From assembly GCA_049999725.1 (NCBI GenBank), contig JBNGIS010039105.1:1-44143 (forward strand): a stretch of DNA of 44,143 nucleotides. The letters run 5' to 3'. Below, piece after piece: positions 9,528 to 19,008 of the stretch. The first letter of the stretch is position 1. Each line of letters starts with the position of its first letter. The notes beneath the pieces are model-generated. The model saw only the letters and a list, made by a program, of their open reading frames with translations. It searched no databases and was not told where the DNA came from. This DNA comes from Haplomitrium mnioides. Taxonomy: Eukaryota > Marchantiophyta > Haplomitriopsida > Calobryales. The translations under genes were made by a program, and so were the position numbers.

Positions 9528-10482
9528 ATGATCGAAGACACGGAGGAGATCGGTACTTCAGTTTATTATCAAGCTAAAAAATGTGTAAGTGTTTATCAAC
9601 TTGACTTCAGGGAGGATTTGTATGAAGGTGAATGGTTAGAAATTGGGTATTATCTCAGCACTTTAACAAAAAAAGTTGGAGTGGAGTACTGCTCAGTTTC
9701 AACAAATCAGAAAGAAGGCTTATCAGTACTTATTGCAAGATGGTTATCTTTGAAAGAGGGCTAAACATGGGAATGAGATGTCACAACGAGTTGTGACACA
9801 AATCAGTGAACGAAAACAACTATTGAAGGAATTCCATGAAAGCTTATGGGCTGGACATCGAGGTAACTTTGCTACTCATGTCAAGCTTAAGAAGAGATAT
9901 TGGTGGAAAGGTATGTACAATGATGTGGTTTCTTTTGTGGAGGCTTGTCCAACATGTCAAATATATTCAGAAATTCGTCATAGAGATGTTTTGCATCCTA
10001 CTTATCTGCTTGCTTTGCATTATAAATGGGTTGTGGATTTAGTCACCATGCCTATAGGAGTCTGGCAAAGACACTACTTAGTGTAAGCAAAGGAGGATTT
10101 ATCAAATCAAGTCGAGGGTAGGGCCTTGCGAGTGAAAACAACATAGGCAATTTGCAGATTTCTGCTTGAGGATGTTATTTATCGCTATGGATGTGTGGGG
10201 AAGATTACTACAGATAGAGGAAAGTTAGATGCTCAAGAAGCAAGAGAATTCCTTGCTCAATGTGGGGTCAAATTGGCTCTTACTATAGCTTATAACCCTA
10301 AAGGGAATGGGAAGAGTGAACGAGGGCATCCACCCATCATTAAAGCTCTTGTGAAGGCTTGCAAGGGGAAAGCATCTGAATGGCCAAGGCTTCTTCCATT
10401 TGCTCTATGGGCTGATAGAAAAACTCATAGCACAGTCACTGGGTACATGCCTGCTGAGTTAATCCATGGCTAAAAACCAATT
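9528..10482 (+). pseudogene. Gypsy-1 integrase (zinc-binding and catalytic core)
   Basis: The HHCC zinc domain is visible: FHESLWAGHRG supplies two His and VEACPTCQIY two Cys, 30 residues apart. The core follows with WVVDLVTMP (first Asp), then TDRGKLDAQEAREFLAQCGV (second Asp) and NGKSERGHPPIIKALVKACKG (Glu). All three DDE residues survive, but stops at about 10084, 10141 and 10470 interrupt the frame. It would insert the cDNA into chromosomes. Confidence 0.85.
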
Positions 10483-10575
10483 ATGTCTATTGAGGAGCAT
10501 ATTCCAACTTGGAGTGCCCTACCTTGGGAGGATCATATCTCACAAGAGGAGTTGGTTGCACTACGGATCAGGTAG

Positions 10576-10935
10576 ATGGAAAGAAGACCTGAAGATATTG
10601 AGCTAGCAATAGAAAGATTGAAGAAAGCTTGTTTGAAGAACAAAGAGAGGTTTGACCGCCAACATCGATTGAGGCTTAAGCATATTCATGAAGGAGATTG
10701 GGTGTTGGTGTATGACAATAGCTTGGACAATCAACATAGTGCACTCAAAAAATTTTCTAAGCGCTGGTTTGGACCGTATGTGGTAGTGACAGTTCAAGAC
10801 AATGCTACTTATTCCCTAAGAGAATTGGATGAGACACATCTCAAGGTTCCAATCGTTGGTAAACGAGTTAAACTCTTCAAGAACAGAGATGGTGCTATGG
10901 ATATTGAGGAGCTGGTTTCTGAAGATGATCCTTAA
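10576..10935 (+). pseudogene. Gypsy-1 integrase C-terminal domain
   Basis: An open stretch of 119 codons contains EGDWVLVYD, then 'KFSKRWFGPYVVVTVQDNAT' and YSLRELDETHLKVPIVGKRV. This is the SH3-like DNA-binding tail of gypsy integrases, whose typical pattern is GPYxV..V..NxTYxLxELDG. It is separated from the core by a TAG at about 10573, most simply a mutated Gln codon. No chromodomain is visible. It ends 90 bp before the PPT. Confidence 0.7.
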
Positions 10936-11024
10936 TCAGAGTATACATCAAGTTCATCCATTCCTTCAGGTAAAAGCCGACCATAATCTTTTTTATTTTG
11001 GTGCATACCGGAGGATGCACATGT

Positions 11025-11038
11025 TCAAAGGGGGTGGA
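11025..11038 (+). other. Gypsy-1 polypurine tract
   Basis: CAAAGGGGGTGGA directly before the 3' LTR; this primes plus-strand synthesis in LTR elements. Confidence 0.75.
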
Positions 11039-12511
11039 TGTCGTGTTGTGGGTCGGCTACTGCTTGAAACTACTAAGTATCTTTCTATGAAAGAGGAGTA
11101 TATAAGTGAAATTTACAAAGTATATATTGATCTAATGAGGAACCAGACCTGCCAAGGAAATGTGGGAGGATTAGGTGGTCATTAGAGGAAAAATGGGGTT
11201 TTCGGTTTTTCAACAAAATCAGTACAGAGTAAACTGCGTTCTTATTAGGTAAGTATTAGAGCTTAAATTTAATACGTATAGTATTTATGTTAAATTCAAT
11301 TAGCATCAGTTTACAAAAGTGAACAATCCATTGTAAACCAGGAGTTATAACTGGTCAAAGGTCAAATAGAACTCGATCAAAAAGTCAAAACAGAGAGTAA
11401 ATGAAGAAAATAAAATTCAAATATTAATTTATAGATAAAAAGCTTATTTTATAAGCTTTCCAACAAGGTATAGTACGGGTGATTTGGACTAGTATCAAGG
11501 ATTTTAGAGGGATTCTTCTAGAAGCACTAAAAAAGAGAAAAGTCAAGAAAAGCTACTTTAATCTTTGACTTGCTCCTTGAGGGAATCTTGAAATATGAAA
11601 GTAGCTTTTTGTATTAGGTACAAATAAAAGGAAATCAGCTGACTAGGTCAGATTCTTGGTCAAGGAACGCTCCAAATGAGAAGCTTCTTAGGAAAAAGGC
11701 AAAGATACTTTAGTAGATATTCTAGTAGATACTTTTGAATTTAAAATTAAAAGGCTAGCTTTTACCTAGGGTAAAAGCATCTCTAGGTTTTACTAGTAGT
11801 AATTAGTTAGACTAGTATATAAGGAGGAAGAAGAGGGAGCAAATGGGGACCTAGTTTTTATTTTGAGCTTGGAGAGGCTTAAGCTTAGACTTCATTAGGG
11901 GAGTTCATTCTTGGAGAACTATTGGAGAAGCGCTTAGAGGAGCTCTTGGAAGAGCTACTAAGAAGACTCATTGGAAGAGGACAATCACCTAAAGAGGGAT
12001 TTCCAATCAAGCGGCAAGTTTTGAATGTCAAGTGAAGACGTGACAAGAAAGTGGCTACGAAATTTCAGAAATTGTGAGAAGAATAGACAATGTACTGCCA
12101 CCATCATAGCACGAGTATTTATAGTAGCTAAGATCCATATGCATCAATGGTTGGTTGAGCAATTTGGAGTGGAAAGAATGGAGCAAATTTTGGCAGATCC
12201 TAACCCATTTGTGTTTCCTATTCTAATTCAAGCAATTTGCGAGGTCTATATTTTTTTATTGTGGTAGGTGTGGTGGAAAGACAAACTCAAGTGAAGGAAC
12301 ATTGTCAATTCACAAAAACTGCGAACAATTACAATCTTCTATGGCAAAGAGGATGAGATCGCAACAGTATATTGGAGAGATTTCCAATATGTTGGTGCTT
12401 GCAAAAGGATCAATTCCAACAATTTCTATGCATCCAATGTGTTGATGTGTGTTTACTTGCTACATCCAGATACCCTGCATATTCCCAGAGAAGAAAATGC
12501 ATACTACGACA
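11039..12511 (+). repeat. Gypsy-1 3' LTR (1473 bp)
   Basis: It matches 3667-5398 from TGTCGTGTTGTGGG to ATACTACGACA. It lacks the ~206-bp RT-like segment and the 73-bp duplication of the 5' LTR and has a 19-bp stretch the 5' LTR lacks. Each difference is bounded by short direct repeats. Confidence 0.9.
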
Positions 12512-12870
12512 ATGCACATGGACTTTGAAGTCCAGGCAAGCTTGGACTCCTAGATCCAGGCGCGAAAGAACGTGGGAGTTCAGGAGCGCATGGACCCTGG
12601 GTCTCCAAGCGCGCATGGACTCTGAACTCCATACGTGCATGGAGATTGAAGTCCATGCGCGACTTGACAAAAAGAGTTTAGGCAACCATGGAGATCCGGG
12701 GTCCAAGCGTGCTTGGACTTCGATCTCCATGCGCGCATGGACTTGGGAGTCCATGCGCACATGGACTTCGGAGTCCATATGTGCTTGAACTTCAGAGTCT
12801 ATGCGCGCATGAACCTTGGGTCTCTATGCTCGCATGGACTCCCTTTTCCCATACGCGCATGGATTTCCTT
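12512..12870. repeat. 24-bp self-complementary minisatellite, right half
   Basis: About 14 units of 24 bp, from ATGCACATGGACTTTGAAG to ATACGCGCATGGATTTCC. The consensus joins ATGCGCGCAT and GGACTTCGAAGTCC, both perfect palindromes. Because 24 is a multiple of 3 and the unit is its own reverse complement, long open frames appear on both strands here; they are artefacts of the repeat. Confidence 0.9.
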
Positions 12871-12916
12871 GTTCACTGCTTGCTCTGTATGTTATTAAAG
12901 TCCCTACGCACTATGA

Positions 12917-13564
12917 ATGTCAATCGAACATTTTTACTTATGCCAAATTGTTTTTTGTCTTTATTTTCGGTTCACTCAATATTTGGCTGATTTCGTGGAT
13001 GGGTACAAAAATACGAAGCGCATCGAATGGGACTTCATCAAACTCGCCATGCAAATCAAGATTCTAAAGCCCAAGCAGGGCGTCAATATTCAATTACTAG
13101 TGCCGCATCTGACTGCGGCAACATTCTCTGTTCACGCTACAAGGACTTCTTCCCAAAAGAAGAGAAAGGAGCATGAGCTAGTTGAGGCTCCGAAGAAGAA
13201 GAACCTGACCACAAAAAAGAAAAAGCCTGCTCCAGCACCCATTATTGAGGAGGAGCCAACCTCTTCAGAATCTGAAGCAAAGTCTACTTCTTCTGCCTCC
13301 TCATCTTCATCACCAACTAACTCGGGGCAAGACTTGGAGCCAGAGCCGCAGTCAATTCAGGCTCTTATATCTCGATCAAAAAGGCAATCCCACAACGGGT
13401 TGCGTACTTTTCAAGAAAGAGAACAGGTGGATCCTCAAACAATGTCTAAGGAAGACAAGAATAAGATAAGGGAGTCTGCAATCCAGCGCTGCAGAGTCCA
13501 TGAAGAGATAGTAACAATAAGACTGGAAATTTTAAATCTACCCAAGCCTAGAATGGGCAACTAG
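12917..13564 (+). pseudogene. Lys/Ser-rich N-terminal segment of copy 1
   Basis: The longest open stretch here is 215 codons. It begins with YLADFVDGYKNTKRIEWDF, then has a basic patch (KKKNLTTKKKKPAPAP, possibly a nuclear localisation signal), an acidic/Ser-rich stretch (EEEPTSSESEAKSTSSASSS) and a charged end (MSKEDKNKIRESAIQRC). No catalytic domain is recognised. It flows into the ParB-like region after a TAG at 13562, so it is probably the N-terminus of that gene. The true start is uncertain; splicing from upstream exons is possible. Confidence 0.4.
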
Positions 13565-13574
13565 GGTCCATTCT

Positions 13575-13960
13575 AGATTCAAAGATTGAATGAGGATTTT
13601 ATTGAGCTTCTGATGTAAAGAATGCTCACCAACAAGTATGCGCATAGTTTCTTTATTGTAGTAGTTGATTCGAAGTGTGGTCTGAAAGACAAGTCAGAGT
13701 TCGACATTAGAAACCTTGACAAGTATTGTTACAAGATTGCGGAAGGCAATCACATTGCTGCAGCAATGTAGCTACTTATTATGAAATATGGAGCGAAGAA
13801 CCCTGCTATATTGCTATGCAATTGTTATGTCTACTTGGGTCTCACACTAACAGAGGACCGCATTTTTGCTACTGATGACAATTATGACTAGATGTACATG
13901 CTTGAAATAACCTCTATTCAAAAGGTCGAGTATTGGCATCAGAGATTTGTGGAGAGTGAG
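13575..13960 (+). pseudogene. ParB-like domain remnant
   Basis: With stops read through, the frame gives DKYCYKIAEGNHIAAAM, LLIMKYGAKNPAILLCNCYV, YLGLTLTEDRIFATDDNYD. This fits the ParB/sulfiredoxin-like pattern 'y.Iv(D/E)GnHR..A...L......i.c.vy.gLt..e....A..dN'. The Arg after NH is Ile here. Three stops fall inside (after LLM, AAM and NYD), the last two being TAG. In bacteria and phages such domains often accompany DNA methyltransferases. The call rests on pattern alone and needs a profile search. Confidence 0.4.
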
Positions 13961-14534
13961 ATGGTTTCACCCAAAAACTAAAAAGAAAGCTAGTTCTGGA
14001 GACCTTGGAGATCAAACCCAAGTCAACTCTTGAGAGGACAATCACCTCTCAAGACAACCGGTTCCAACTAGCGTTCCGAAGTCGCGAGCTCTAGGATTTA
14101 CAACATAGCATATTTTCAATGTGGGAGAAAAATACAGTGAAGGGTCAAAAGCCTAAGGCCAGTGGGTCGTTGAGAATGGAGGACATGAAGTGGACGCCTT
14201 GGAGGTCCCTTTAGGGTCTTCTTGATGAAGTGAAGATTTTTGTTTTGAAGCAGGTGGAAGCTGGAGAGCTTTCAATAGACAAGATGTCTTGAGAGGCGGA
14301 GAGACACAAAGTTTTGGCAGTATTAGTGAAAAGTTTTTGTTCTAAGGTGTACTGTAACACGTAGGAGGAGGCAAGAGAGGAGTACCCTCTTCACAATGAA
14401 GAGTCCAAGATGGCCTCATTTTATTCAAGCTTCAAGAAGCTTTTGGCAAGTTCTTCCTTTCAGACCACATTCATCTTTTTGTATTTGCATTGAATTTTTT
14501 GTAACTTGTCCTTTGTTTAAAACAAAAAGTTTAG
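13961..14534 (+). other. Degenerate stretch of copy 1, no domain seen
   Basis: The same strand can be read as fragments such as RFVESEMVSPKN and KSPRWPHFIQASRSFWQVLP, with many stops. A possible donor (TTTTTTGTAACTTG) lies near 14500, and a pyrimidine-rich acceptor-like run ending GTGCAG near 14717. These would place the minisatellite at 14535-14650 in an intron. No homology is recognised. Confidence 0.3.
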
Positions 14535-14650
14535 CGTCTATGCGCGCTTGGATATCAAAGTCCATGTGTAGATGGACTTTGTTGTTCCTGCATGCTTGGA
14601 CTGCATAGTCCATGCGTAAATGGACTTCGATGTCCATGTGCGCGTGGAAG
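14535..14650. repeat. 24-bp minisatellite, third array
   Basis: About five units of the same unit as at 3483 and 12512 (for example TCCATGTGTAGATGGACTTT and GTCCATGCGTAAATGGACTT). It probably lies inside an intron of the methyltransferase gene. Confidence 0.75.
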
Positions 14651-14928
14651 TCAGTGTCGTTCTCTACCTTAAAATTTTTTTATCTCCATAATGTTTTTTG
14701 TTTTGTTTTTGTGCAGAGGGACAAAACTTTTAAAGGCAGTTAGCAAAAAAACTTATAGCAGCTGCAAAAGGTAAAAAAAAATCAGGGGTCGAAGAAGCCC
14801 CTAAAGATCAAGACCAGCCTCCCACCTTAGTCTCCTATCCTCTTGCTTTTCTTCTCCACTACCAAAAGGCTAGAGAGTGGAAAGCATGGCAGCAAAGCAG
14901 TGCTACATCTCTCACAACTGAAGGAGTT

Positions 14929-15271
14929 GTGAGAGATGAGGAAGAAGAATTAATGTCCTTCGTCTATGGCCTTAACATGATGTTTTATCAAGTTCACGGG
15001 GAGGCCAACGCTCAACAATTGAAGGGTCTTGTGAAACCTAGGTGTTTCACTTTGGCTATTGCTGATATTCCATATGGTTACAACCTTAAAGAATGTAAGG
15101 ATGATGACTCTGAACCCATTTCAAAAGATGACATTTTTAACATGGTATCATCTTTTGCAGCAGTTACACTTCGGACTTTTGGTCTTTTGTTGTTATTCAT
15201 TCATTGCAACAATTTGGCATCATCAAGTATGCCCTTTCAAAAGTCTATTGTGCAATTGACCATGGCATCTT
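14929..15271 (+). pseudogene. Methyltransferase exon with motif IV (copy 1)
   Basis: The open frame contains VRDEEEELMSFVYGLNMMFY, KPRCFTLAIADIPYGYNLKE and KDDIFNMVSSFAAVTLRTFG. The DIPYGYN segment aligns to the catalytic (D/N)PP(Y/F) motif of DNA amino-methyltransferases, with Pro changed to Ile. The partner copy on the minus strand has the same segment as AYIPYRYN. The exon ends at a GTAAGT donor at 15272 that is matched by a GTTAGT at the same place in the second copy, so the exon end is well supported. Confidence 0.6.
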
Positions 15272-15358
15272 GTAAGTTGTTCTTTGATTTTTTTTCTTTT
15301 TTTAATTCTCTTGCATTTTTGTTGCAATAGTTGATTTGTTTACTTTTCTTTTTGCAAG
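15272..15358 (+). other. Probable intron (87 nt) between methyltransferase exons
   Basis: GTAAGT at 15272, a T-rich tract, and TTTTTGCAAG ending at 15358. In the minus-strand copy the similarity stops at the same two borders, with donor GTTAGT kept and the acceptor AG changed to AT. This agrees with a spliced eukaryotic gene rather than bacterial contamination. Confidence 0.6.
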
Positions 15359-15985
15359 GACAAAAGCAACATTCATCATTCTGGTGGTCCAAGAATTGCA
15401 CATGCCCCATGAATATTAGACTGTAGGCTATTAGACTAAAGAAGGAAAGAGGAGCATAAGGTTCTTTAATTTGCAGCATGCTTCTTCGACCGGACTCCTC
15501 GGTAGATTATGCGTAGTGTTTTTAGTTGTCCTGCAGTTTTTGCAAAGCTTAAACATCCAAGAGATGATGCTCTTATAAATGTTTATCAAAAGCCACAAGC
15601 TCTTTATAATTTTTTCATCAACCATTTATCAACAGAGCAGGATTGGATCCTAGATCTCTACTCTGGGTTTGGCACAGGCCTTGTCTGTGCTTTAAAGCTG
15701 ATGCAAAACTGCATCACTATGGAAAATGATAGACATCAGTCTATCTACATTCTTTAGAGGTTTTTGACGATGGATTCTTTGCCATCCAATGTGATTGAGT
15801 CACAGATCATTTATGCATACCACAAGGAACTTGTTTCTCCTAGTACTCTAGGTGCTTTTGGTGACTCTATTACAATATCTGGGACTAGAAAGTCTCACCA
15901 GGACTTTTTAGCATTTTGTAGATGCTCAACCTTTGGATTTAGATGAGACAATTCCTCCCAAAGAGGATAGAGTGTGAGGATCCGT
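15359..15985 (+). pseudogene. Methyltransferase exon with motif I (copy 1)
   Basis: The first 150 bp are frameshifted (starting DKSNIHHSGGPRIAHA). From 15509 the frame is open: MRSVFSCPAVFAKLKHPRDD, then INVYQKPQALYNFFINHLST, then DWILDLYSGFGTGLVCALKL and ENDRHQSIYIL. LDLYSGFGTG is the FxGxG-type S-adenosylmethionine-binding motif I, and the following E-x-D fits the acidic residue that binds the ribose. A TAG at about 15756 is followed by a less conserved tail with SLPSNVIESQIIYAY and an acidic DLDETIPPKEDRV end (in the second copy DLDETISPEEDKT). Confidence 0.65.
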
Positions 15986-16144
15986 TTGAACAATTTGTAC
16001 TATTAATAAAGTTTATTTTTTCCAAAGTTTTATTTGCCAAAGTTTCATCTTGTTGCTCTTTCAATCCATTTTTCTCATGGGTTTGGAGTCTTTGCGCCTA
16101 TGAACTCTTGCAATCTTTGGCCGCTCAAGCTTAATGTTCCTGTT

Positions 16145-16395
16145 CGGAGTCTATGCACACATAAGCCAAAGGGTTCTTGCTCAAATTCTATGCATGCATA
16201 GGCTTTAGGGTTCTTGTTTAGAATCTTGGCGTGCAATGACTCTAGGGTTCTAGTTCAAAGTCCATGCGTGCATAGTTTTATTGTTCTTGTTCAGAGTCTA
16301 AGCATGTATAGGCTTTAGGATTCTCGTTCAAAATCTATGCATGAATAGGCTTTAGGGTTCTAGTTTGGAGTCTATACTTGCATTGGATTTAATAG
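16145..16395. repeat. 37-bp tandem repeat, about seven units
   Basis: The unit contains CTATGCATGCATAGGC and TTTAGGGTTCTTGTTCA. Starts of GGGTTCT recur at about 16171, 16208, 16245, 16282, 16319 and 16355, a period of 36-37 bp. There are no spacers, so it is not a CRISPR array. It lies just 3' of methyltransferase copy 1. Confidence 0.85.
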
Positions 16396-17533
16396 CTATG
16401 ATGCTCAAAGTCTGGTTGAAAGTTCATACCCGATTAGACATTCACATTTGCCTATAAACCTTTTTCATAAAAAGATATATGTTTTATTTTATTTTTGATG
16501 AATTTAGTGTATTCACAATAGTGTGAGTTTTAATAAAATATTTCAATAACCAAAATTCTTGTTTTCTGAGGTGTTTATTATAAAAAAATGTTTCAAATAT
16601 AATCTCAATGCAAAATACGCAATTTGTATTTCTAAAAAACAATTTTCTGGTTTGGAATATAGTAGTGGTTCCTGGCTCAAAGTAACTGTTGTTATCTGCA
16701 AAGATTTGTTGCAAAAGTCTCTTCATGCAATGGTCCATTTGTGTTTGAATTTTGTTATGGAAATCTTTGACAAACACTTTAGATAGAAAACCTTGGTTGA
16801 ATAGTCAAGTTTCTAAGCACAGTCGCCATGAAGTATAGATGTCTTTACCTTTTGATTCCTTTGTTTGACTTGCAATGATTTGTTCCACTCGAGAAAGTTG
16901 CTTTCTCTTAACTATAAGAACATACTTGTTGCCTCTTTATGCACATTTCTTTTGGTATCTTGAGCTCTCATTCACGATGTAGGTTTGACTCTATAAGGTT
17001 TTTCTTACTCACCTTTTTAAGAACACTCTTTCTGGTTTTGACATTTAAGGAGAGTTGTTGAGCATGGTCATTGGGTTTAATGCTCCAAATAGGTTTGTTG
17101 AGGACCATTTTTATATTTGATTAGAAGCCTCTCTATCATGAAGTAGCTTGGCTAGTTCTTGCAAGGCTCTATTGCCATAGTTTTGTTCCATACTCTTAGT
17201 ATAGACTTATTTTGATTTCAAGTAGAGGCTGGATTCAAGGTTGAATGTAGATCTTATGAAGAGATTAAAGGGTCATATGACAAAAGACATGCAACAAGCT
17301 TTGTCTAAGAAGGTTGCATTTTCTAATGAACCTTTGACTTTGCTTGAAAAGAAAGATGACGTAATTCCAAGTGTTCATGGCATCAAAAAGTGTGAGAAAG
17401 TCAGTACAAAGATTGATGAGCCCCACTATGAGAAATTAACAATTTGAAATATGTAAACGCTGAGAACCATTGCTTGAGTGGGAGGATGGATCCTTCCCAA
17501 GATCCAAGTCCAGTCCTTCCCAAGGTTAAATTT
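16396..17533. other. No recognisable gene
   Basis: AT-rich sequence. The longest open stretches (16484-16777 on the minus strand, 97 codons; 17241-17447 on the plus strand, 68 codons, opening at a TTG and containing KRLKGHMTKDMQQALSKKVA) match no family I know. The latter ends shortly before a polypurine tract and could be the worn 3' end of an LTR element. Confidence 0.3.
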
Positions 17534-17860
17534 TGGGAAGGGGGCTCTATTGTAAATAGATTTATTGTTATCCTTAGCTAGCTAGAATAGTTAGTTGTAG
17601 TTAAGGGGACTACGCTATGTCAACACCTGGGGGCTTCCTGGGAAGTTGACTATTTCTTGAAGATGCAAAAATCAGCATGTGCTTGCATGGGCACATAAAT
17701 TTTGATTAAGCACCGACGAGCATCTGGAGTGGGTGCGGATTACAAGCATCTGGAGTAGGTGCCTACATGCATCTAGAGTGGGTGCTTACGGGCATCTGGA
17801 CCTGGTGTGTGCAGTCCTCTCTTGTATAGTTGTTTAGCTTGCAGCTGCGGCTGATTCAAG

Positions 17861-17868
17861 TATAAAAA
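17861..17868 (+). promoter_or_regulatory. TATA box of the LTR-like segment
   Basis: TATAAAAA, about 310 bp after the presumed LTR start and after four GCATCTGGAGT repeats. Position and sequence fit an LTR promoter, but transcription is not shown. Confidence 0.4.
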
Positions 17869-17954
17869 ACAACCTCGAACCCATTCGAGGCATCCTCATT
17901 TTCACACATATCGACATGTCCATCGTTTTCTTGCCTAAGTCGTTTATATGTAGA

Positions 17955-18345
17955 AGGAGAATAGGCGCCTCTGTTTCTGGCTAATTGCGTGGACAAGAGA
18001 GGCTGCTTTTTGCCAATCACAAAGGAGAAGAGGAGGAGCCCCATTTCTTCCTAATCGTGGAGCCAGAGGGAGGCACCCCCCCATTTTGCTAAACGCGCAG
18101 ATGCAGGGAGGCGTCCCGTTTTCCATATCGCGCGAACGCAAGGAGACCCCGTCCCCTTTTTTTGGCTAATCGTGCAGACGCATTTTTTGGCTAATCGCGC
18201 AGACGCAGGACGACGTCATGTTTTCTGCATCGCGCAAACATAGGGAGACCTCATTTATTGCTAATCGCGAAGCCAGGGGGAAGGCGCCCCATTTTGCTAA
18301 TCACGAACGCAAGAGGGAGGCCTCGTTTTTGTTCATCGAGCAGTT
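17955..18345. repeat. Degenerate GC-rich tandem repeat (~35-45 bp units)
   Basis: About nine units share TTTTGGCTAATCGCGCAGAC and GCAGGGAGGCGCCCC-like parts, for example near 18000, 18090, 18165, 18190, 18265 and 18290. Unit length varies. It probably forms part of the transcribed leader of the LTR-like element. Confidence 0.6.
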
Positions 18346-19003
18346 TGCATCTTGTCTACCATTGCAACGCTGGGTTTTTGTGCTATCACAAAAAGGGAGA
18401 TCGCACTGTGACTCCATCGATGCCTGCGAAATCTGCTATTGCTAATATCGAGCAGCCACGATTTTTCCTCTTACCTACAATTCTAACAATAGGAAGAAAT
18501 AGGGGAATTTCGCTATTAGGAAAAATCAACATTCAAAGTTGATATTTTCTCTCACGAACAGTGACAAGCCAGATTCGAAGTTATATTTCAGCTTTTCCAG
18601 TGAAATTTTCAAGTCGATTTTTCATGAGTAAAGTCTACTACATTGATTCAGTTGTACATGCTTCTGTGTCAAATTTAAGCATTGTTCCCAAGTTGTTTAA
18701 TAACTTGTCATTATCGTGCAACAAGTCTTAGTATCTTTAGAATTTTTCCAAATGAGTTTGCTTGGTGTGAAATGGTTTTTTCTCACTATTTTTTAATCAA
18801 CTAACATCTCCTCCTATTATATTCTATTGTTGTGTTTGTGTGAAAGCAAAAAGACAATTTAAGGTTGTAGGATTGAATATCACTTGATGACTTGTTGATG
18901 CAAACTAAATACATATACTATTTGTGTCTATAGAAGTAGGTGCTTTCATAACTTTTGTATGCAATTCTTTCTCCATTTTTGGTTGTAGTCTATGACAAAA
19001 CAT
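18346..19003. other. No recognisable gene
   Basis: AT-rich sequence between the GC-rich repeat array and the copia target duplication. It holds only short open stretches and no repeat. Part of it may be the leader of the LTR-like element. Confidence 0.3.
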
Positions 19004-19008
19004 TAAGT

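Larger units (their letters stand above)
3667..12511 (+). mobile_element. Gypsy-1: Ty3/gypsy LTR retrotransposon, degenerate
   Basis: A complete but inactive element of 8845 bp. Both LTRs begin TGTCGT and end ACGACA. Order: 5' LTR, PBS, gag with CCHC knuckle, aspartic protease, RT, RNase H, integrase, PPT, 3' LTR. RT before integrase gives the Ty3/gypsy order. The RT box reads FLDDLPIKGC, a variant not seen in the common plant lineages I know. No exact target duplication is visible: 5' flank TGCGT, 3' flank ATGCA, and both flanks are the same minisatellite. Frameshifts and stops break every domain, and several segments differ between the LTRs, so it is old. Confidence 0.92.
12917..15985 (+). 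pseudogene. ParB-like / DNA amino-methyltransferase gene, degenerate (copy 1)
   Basis: Read in order, the plus strand shows a Lys/Ser-rich region (12917-13564), a ParB-like domain (about 13575-13960), a poorly conserved stretch with a minisatellite, then two exon remnants of a beta-class DNA amino-methyltransferase: motif IV as DIPYG (about 15069) and motif I as DLYSGFGTG (about 15650). In beta-class enzymes that add a methyl group to adenine N6 or cytosine N4, motif IV precedes motif I, as here. The layout recalls prokaryotic and phage ParB-methyltransferase fusions. Joining all pieces into one gene is inference from order, spacing and strand. Stops (several TAG) and indels show it is not functional. 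A second copy lies at 26900-27950 on the other strand. Confidence 0.55.
17534..18345 (+). mobile_element. Isolated LTR-like segment
   Basis: A polypurine tract (TGGGAAGGGGGCT, 17534-17546) is followed by TGTAAATAGA at 17551, the usual junction of a 3' LTR. About 310 bp further is TATAAAAA (17861-17868), then GC-rich tandem repeats. Four 23-26-bp direct repeats (GCATCTGGAGTGGGTGC, about 17708-17815) lie before the TATA, like U3 enhancer repeats. No partner LTR is visible in the window and I cannot place its right end, so this is inference. Confidence 0.4.

Noticed and set aside
12372-12788. 138-codon plus-strand open frame (and 122 codons on the minus strand at 12410-12778)
   Set aside because: Both are by-products of the self-complementary 24-bp minisatellite; period divisible by 3 keeps all frames open. 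No domain.
15509-15757. Functional methyltransferase gene
   Set aside because: The motif I exon is open, but frameshifts at 15359-15508, stops in the ParB-like part and a Pro-to-Ile change in motif IV argue against function.
16145-16395. Possible CRISPR array
   Set aside because: Units are contiguous without spacers, and the surroundings are eukaryotic retroelements.
17955-18345. GC-rich repeats as a possible CpG island or gene promoter
   Set aside because: Repeat units with no gene following; better explained as the leader of an LTR-like element.
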